Shown: positions 54,994 through 64,000 of the stretch, one piece after another
Layout: the number at the start of each line of letters is the position of its first letter
How positions within the stretch are numbered: the first letter of the stretch is position 1
Position numbers and translations under genes: made by a program
The notes under the pieces: generated by a model
What the model was told of the DNA's origin: nothing
Seen by the model: only the letters and a program-made list of their open reading frames with translations
Databases searched by the model: none
NCBI GenBank assembly: GCA_026929865.2
Contig: CM049395.1
Coordinates: 14,877,001-14,941,000 of the forward strand
Direction: 5' to 3'
Source of the DNA: Hyperoplus lanceolatus
Taxonomy: Eukaryota; Chordata; Actinopteri; Uranoscopiformes; Ammodytidae
Length of the DNA: 64,000 bases

Positions 54994-55043
54994 GTGCACA
55001 CACACACACGCACACACACACGCACACACACACACACACACAC
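54918..55043 (+). repeat. (CA)n compound microsatellite
   Basis: CA repeat with GAGGTG and GC interruptions at about 54991-55022. Confidence 0.96.
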
Positions 55044-55734
55044 ATCTGTCATGGCATTTACAAGTTAAAGTTATCCAATATCAGCTTCATTACGCACAGC
55101 TTTGAAAAATCAACCCTATGACCAGGTATTACAAAACACATAAAAAGACACATCTGACTGCATGCTCACGCGTGTACATGAGCATTCATGGATGCTTGAA
55201 TACACAACACAAAAACACGCCAAAGCAGAAACATTTGCATGAATACAGTAAAAACGATACTCACTTGCTAGCAAACATATAGGCCTGCTCCCATTGGAAA
55301 CACCTTCACTAATTCATCTCACAGACACACACACAAACACTTACACACACACATACACACACACATATGCATACACACACACACACACCGCACCCCCCCC
55401 CCCCCAATACACACGAACACACACAAACAAACACACAGCAGGGTATCTGTTTATCATGGTGACCAATCTTAATTGGAGCCGCTATTTCTGTCCGATGGGT
55501 CCCTCCTCCTTCTGTCTCTTCCCTCCTCTCCTCTACCTCCTCCTTCTCATTCTTCCAAACATTTCTAGCTTGTCTTTTGTCCTCTATTCGCCACCTCTGT
55601 GTTTCTATTTTGGCTGTAGTTTAGCCGACCTTTCTCTGTTTGTTCTATCGGCAGGACGTGCAGAGTTCTCATCAAACATGACCTCCCAGCACGGCCTCTC
55701 TCCCTGCTCTCTCTCTCTAGTCTCACTTTCTTTT
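55044..55734. other. Gene-free stretch with imperfect CA and poly-C
   Basis: CA-rich tract at ~55322-55389 followed by a 12-base poly-C run near 55394. No exon recognised. Confidence 0.6.
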
Positions 55735-55834
55735 TCTCTCCTCTCCTCTCCTCTCCTCTCCTCTCCTCTCCTCTCCTCTCCTCTCCTCTCCTCTCCTCTC
55801 CTCTCCTCTCCTCTCCTCTCCTCTCCTCTCCTCT
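55735..55834 (+). repeat. Pentanucleotide repeat (CTCTC)n, ~100 bp
   Basis: About 19 near-perfect units of period five in a pyrimidine-rich setting. All frames read as Ser/Leu/Pro or Arg/Gly/Glu repeats, which are artefacts. The strict purine/pyrimidine strand asymmetry could favour triplex formation. Confidence 0.97.
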
Positions 55835-56028
55835 GTCTGTCCTTCTCCAGCTCCTCTCCCTTTGTTCTCCACTGCATCAAGTGAAAAGGACGCAGGGTTG
55901 GGACCTGCAGCAGCGGTTGTTTGCTAAGAAGAGAGGCTTTGATCAGATGGTAAGCGCGAGAAAGGTCGTTGACTGACTGTTAGACCTAATTTCCGGCAGC
56001 CTAAAGACGTGAACTGTAAGCTCAAGCC

Positions 56029-56062
<34 letters not shown>

Positions 56063-58012
56063 GGAGGAGGGTATGCATTACAAAGAAAACAAGGTGTGTG
56101 TGCCTTTAGCTGTGCTACTCATACATACTTTTTATTTTCTTTGGCTTTTGCCCCCTCCCCAATTCTTCCTTCATTTCTAGTAAATATTACTTTCATTTTT
56201 CAGATGGGTAACCTTGCTTTGTTGAACTAGCTGCACTTACTGTTTGTCCTACTACATGCTTTCACCTTCAGTATTCCAGATGGATTATTAAACTTTTATA
56301 ATATTTTTTATTTCTTATTCAATACATGGAACACAATGGTATGTGTGTAGTAGCAGAATATTTTTTGCCTTCTTTTTGATAACGACGTGTGAACATTTAA
56401 TCGCAAAGACCGATCTTCAAAGAGAAAGCAAACCTTCATTAACAATTGAGGAACCCTGAAACAGCCACACTTTAATTAGTAGCTTAATTAAGACCAGTGG
56501 CCATGAACTGGGATCATTGCCTCACAACATGAAGCTGCTGAGGTAACAGGTGTATTTTATTTTTTAATTCTTACTGAAGCTTTCATGAGCAGAGGATGTT
56601 AAAGCCTCAAACATATTTCCAGAATTAAGTATACTTTATTTTAACCCTTAAGTGATTTGGAAGAATAACCCAATAAGCTGCTTTTCTTCAAGCCTTATCA
56701 TAGTAAAGTTGCAGTCTACAGTCCATGGACAACCATAGCAGCGTTGTAGTCTACGTAGTTTATTATAATACATTTTATTCTAAACTGTGATAACCACCCC
56801 CAAACTCGACACCCCACAAGTACCACCACACTCACTAATGCATACAATAGCCTACATGCATTCAAAGATAATCTGGGGTTTACCAAAACACTGGGTTGGG
56901 TTATTGTTTCAGGATGTATAACCTCCTGAAACAATTGGGAAGCAACACAAGACTTAAACAGCCAAGGACATTTACAGCCTGGGTGATTTAAACACTTTGG
57001 ACTCCGAGCTCATTTTCCGCTGTTTTCGCAGACTTTTTACCAGTTCATTCCAGTATTTTATGTTCACATTGTTATTTTTTCTCGGGGACATGCTGCAAAT
57101 CTTTTTTTTTTGTTTACAGGGGAATCTGCTCTATAGGATTATGAGTTGATATTACATTGAGTTATGATGGAGATATTTCTAAATGATTGCTTATGTCATG
57201 TATACAAATAATAGGATCATGTGTTTTGCATGCTCCTATAGATGAAGTTATTGTGATTTTACATCAGCTGTGCTTTGAGACAGAAATATCATGAATCATA
57301 AAAGTATGCAGACACAGACCAATTTATTGTTTCATTATTTCGACAATATGAAAAAAAACATTGTGCAGTAGAATATTGACATATAACAAATCATCATAAT
57401 ATAAACATAGTACGTAGATTTCATCAAATGTACGCAATGGAGTTTCAAGTGTTAATCACCAACACACTGCTGAAGAGAAATTTCACAAAACTACATTGTA
57501 TCATTGTGCATTTTTAAGGGGGTATACAGTATAACCTGCGCATCACTTGAGACTATGGGTAGTTTGCTGTATAGCAGTTTAGAAATATAGATTACAAAGA
57601 CGAGTCAGTTGGAGTTTTGCCTTTGGGGTTCTTGGACCTTGGAACTAACAACTCTCAAGTTAATATTTAATTTCAATTGCATAGTTCCCATTGCACTTAA
57701 TGACCATAATGTTGGGGTGCTCGTGGTGTAGTGGTTAGTGTTGCACACATTAAGTTACGTCTTTTGCCACATGTACAAGAATACAGGGCAGTCGGCTTAA
57801 AGGTCACTCATTATTTCTGTAGTGTCCACAGGCCATTTGCACACACTAGATAGTGTTTAAATATGCTGTGTCAAGTTTAAAGTGTAAGAGCACTACAATG
57901 TGCATTTACTTAATTACACAATTAGCAATCTTCTGCCAGAATTCCTCTACAGCCTTATAAGCAGCAGGTGTTGCTTATAGCTGTAACATTTTTTTTTTCA
58001 ATTCGTCATAGC
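55835..58012. other. Gene-free stretch, partial SINE-like head
   Basis: A CA tract lies at 56033-56060. At about 57712-57760, GGGGTGCTCGTGGTGTAGTG followed by GTTAG resembles a tRNA-derived SINE head with an A box, but no B box follows, so it is at best a fragment. Confidence 0.5.
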
Positions 58013-58440
58013 TCCATCCATCCATTTTCTAACACCACTTATCCATGTCAGGGTCGCAAAAGAGCAGCCCAGACGTCCATTTCCCCAGCAGTGTCCTCCA
58101 GCCCTCTCCTGGGGGATCCTTAAGGCATTCCCAGGCAAGCCAGCAGATATTATATCTCCAGCATTTTCCATGGTCTGCCCTGGGGTCTCCTCCCAGTCCG
58201 ATGTGCCTAGTGCACCTACATAAGATGCCCTAACCATCTCAACCTAGTACCCTTGATGTGGAGAGGCAGTGGCCCGTACTCCTGGATCCTCTTGGATAAC
58301 GGAGCTCCTCACCGGATAAATCCCATCTACACCGATTGTAATCCGCAATCTCATTCTTTCAATCACTACCCATAGCTCATTGCCATAGGGTAGAGTGGAA
58401 AACGGAGAATGACCGGTAATTTGAGAGCATGGCTTCATAG
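58013..58440 (-). mobile_element. Old 5'-truncated Rex3 fragment
   Basis: Read on the minus strand, a degraded copy of the Rex3 C-terminal region runs to a 3' end with ATGGATAAGTGGTGTTAG and then an ATGGATGG-type tail. It includes a translated YGNELWVVIERMRLR-like stretch, parallel to YGHEGWVMTERTRSR in the copy at 5.6-9.0 kb. Frames are broken several times, and only about 0.4 kb of the 3' end remains, as usual for 5'-truncated LINEs. It is much more diverged than the other copy, so Rex3-like activity in this lineage spans a long time. Confidence 0.85.
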
Positions 58441-59435
58441 CTGTCCATTATAATGACCTGTTCCTCTTGAGTCAAGTATAGGCGGCATATCATATTATCA
58501 GTCCATTCTGTTGTGGGAGCAACTGAGTCAAATGAAGCCTCAAACGGCCCCCTTGAATGGGATGAGTCTGATGGAGAAAAGTGATGAAGATGATAACCAC
58601 AGTGGTGAAAGCTGTTATCTCTGATCAGTGTTTAAGACTTTGTCGAGTCTGCTGACATCAAAGAATGCCGTGCTGTGTTGAACTCCCTTTTGTGGTACAT
58701 GCCTCATGAGTCTCCTTCCTTTGTTTGTTTTTGTTATTATTATTATTATTATTGTTGATTCATGTATTGATGAGGTCCACAATCGTTAACATATTAACAT
58801 TGAGCGAATAATGGAATCTGCTTATAAAACTGTAAACTGTTCTATTGCCCAGCCTGAATAAAAGGGTAGATAGGCAAGATAGTGTATCCAACATCCAAGA
58901 TGAGGCAGAATGCAGGGAGTTGCTACTGAGAAGCATGGACTCTACTCAGCTCTCACAGCTCCAAGGTTATATATATATATCAAATCCAGAAATCCCTTAA
59001 TGCTGTGTGTGCTGACTTTGTGAGGGTGTGCGTTTGTACCAACATTATAAGTGCTGACTGCAACAAAGTAGGTATGTTGAGGGCTGCAGAGGTTGGTTAA
59101 AAGGTGGTGAAGTGAGGATGCTTTAAGCAAAGCTACACAAGGGACAAAAGAAAGGGAGAAAATATGGCAAACAACTGGAGAGTGACAGAATGGAGAGGAG
59201 AAGAGCTTGTGTAAGATTTGTTGTAGTGGAGGTTTTGTGTCCCACAGGGCAGCAGGGGCTGAGTCAGGATGGAGCACAGGTGAATGCTGGCCCAGGTGAA
59301 GCTGTAATTTCCTGTCCATGGTGTGTGTGGGCTTTGCACCTGCAGTGAGGCATCCTGAAACACAGCTGCTCACCCTCAGCGAGGCACAGGCCAGTTAGGT
59401 AATAAAGATGCTAACAGTATGACTAACTCACAACA
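58441..59435. other. Gene-free stretch, small TTA repeat
   Basis: A (TTA)6 tract lies near 58735-58752. Nothing else was recognised. Confidence 0.55.

Positions 59436-59504
<69 letters not shown>
59436..59504 (+). repeat. (CA)34 microsatellite
   Basis: Uninterrupted dinucleotide repeat. Confidence 0.97.

Positions 59505-64000
<4,496 letters not shown>

Noticed and set aside
57712-57760. tRNA gene or complete SINE
   Set aside because: Only an A-box-like GTGGTGTAGTGGTTAG is present. No B box or cloverleaf follows.

Overview
This window looks like intergenic or intronic DNA from a teleost fish, probably a percomorph. The reasons are a near-complete Rex3 (RTE-clade) LINE, several DNA-transposon families typical of fish genomes, a tRNA-derived fish-type SINE, and very dense (CA/GT)n microsatellites. 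I find no convincing host protein-coding exon, tRNA, rRNA or CRISPR array. The only long conserved reading frame belongs to the LINE.

Layout. 0.6-2.0 kb: a pair of ~79-bp inverted repeats with a short telomere-like tract, split by a 972-bp TA-flanked inverted-repeat element (element A) that carries its own terminal motif eight times. 2.6-3.8 kb: a decayed TA-flanked element that keeps a helix-turn-helix-like piece of a transposase. 5.64-9.00 kb: the Rex3 LINE on the minus strand, with a 12-bp target-site duplication and a one-base frameshift inside the reverse transcriptase. 12.19-12.66 kb: a solo LTR with a 5-bp duplication. 19.4-19.6 kb: a 234-bp near-perfect hairpin MITE.

23-35 kb is a dense DNA-transposon island. 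It holds three hAT-like elements with perfect 8-bp duplications (23.19, 26.90 and 30.47 kb), one element with a 9-bp duplication (28.60 kb), a SINE (26.0 kb), and a nested structure at 33.05-34.80 kb. In that last structure a TTAA-type MITE is interrupted by a TA-type element (element B), which contains a third repeat and the C-terminal tail of a pogo-like transposase. 35-64 kb is mostly microsatellites and unique sequence, with an LTR remnant (35.5 kb), MITE-like elements (38.7 and 53.7 kb), a diverged teleost repeat (53.0 kb) and an old Rex3 3' fragment (58.0 kb).

No genes act together here, since the coding content is mobile-element derived. The most notable observation is that elements A and B, 32 kb apart, share one architecture: TA target, GGGGA start, a G-run followed by a TTGT/CA motif, and that motif iterated internally on both strands with a central hairpin. 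Some unique stretches (for example 15.12-15.33 kb, with two inverted POU octamers) look like candidate regulatory elements, but this cannot be shown without alignments.
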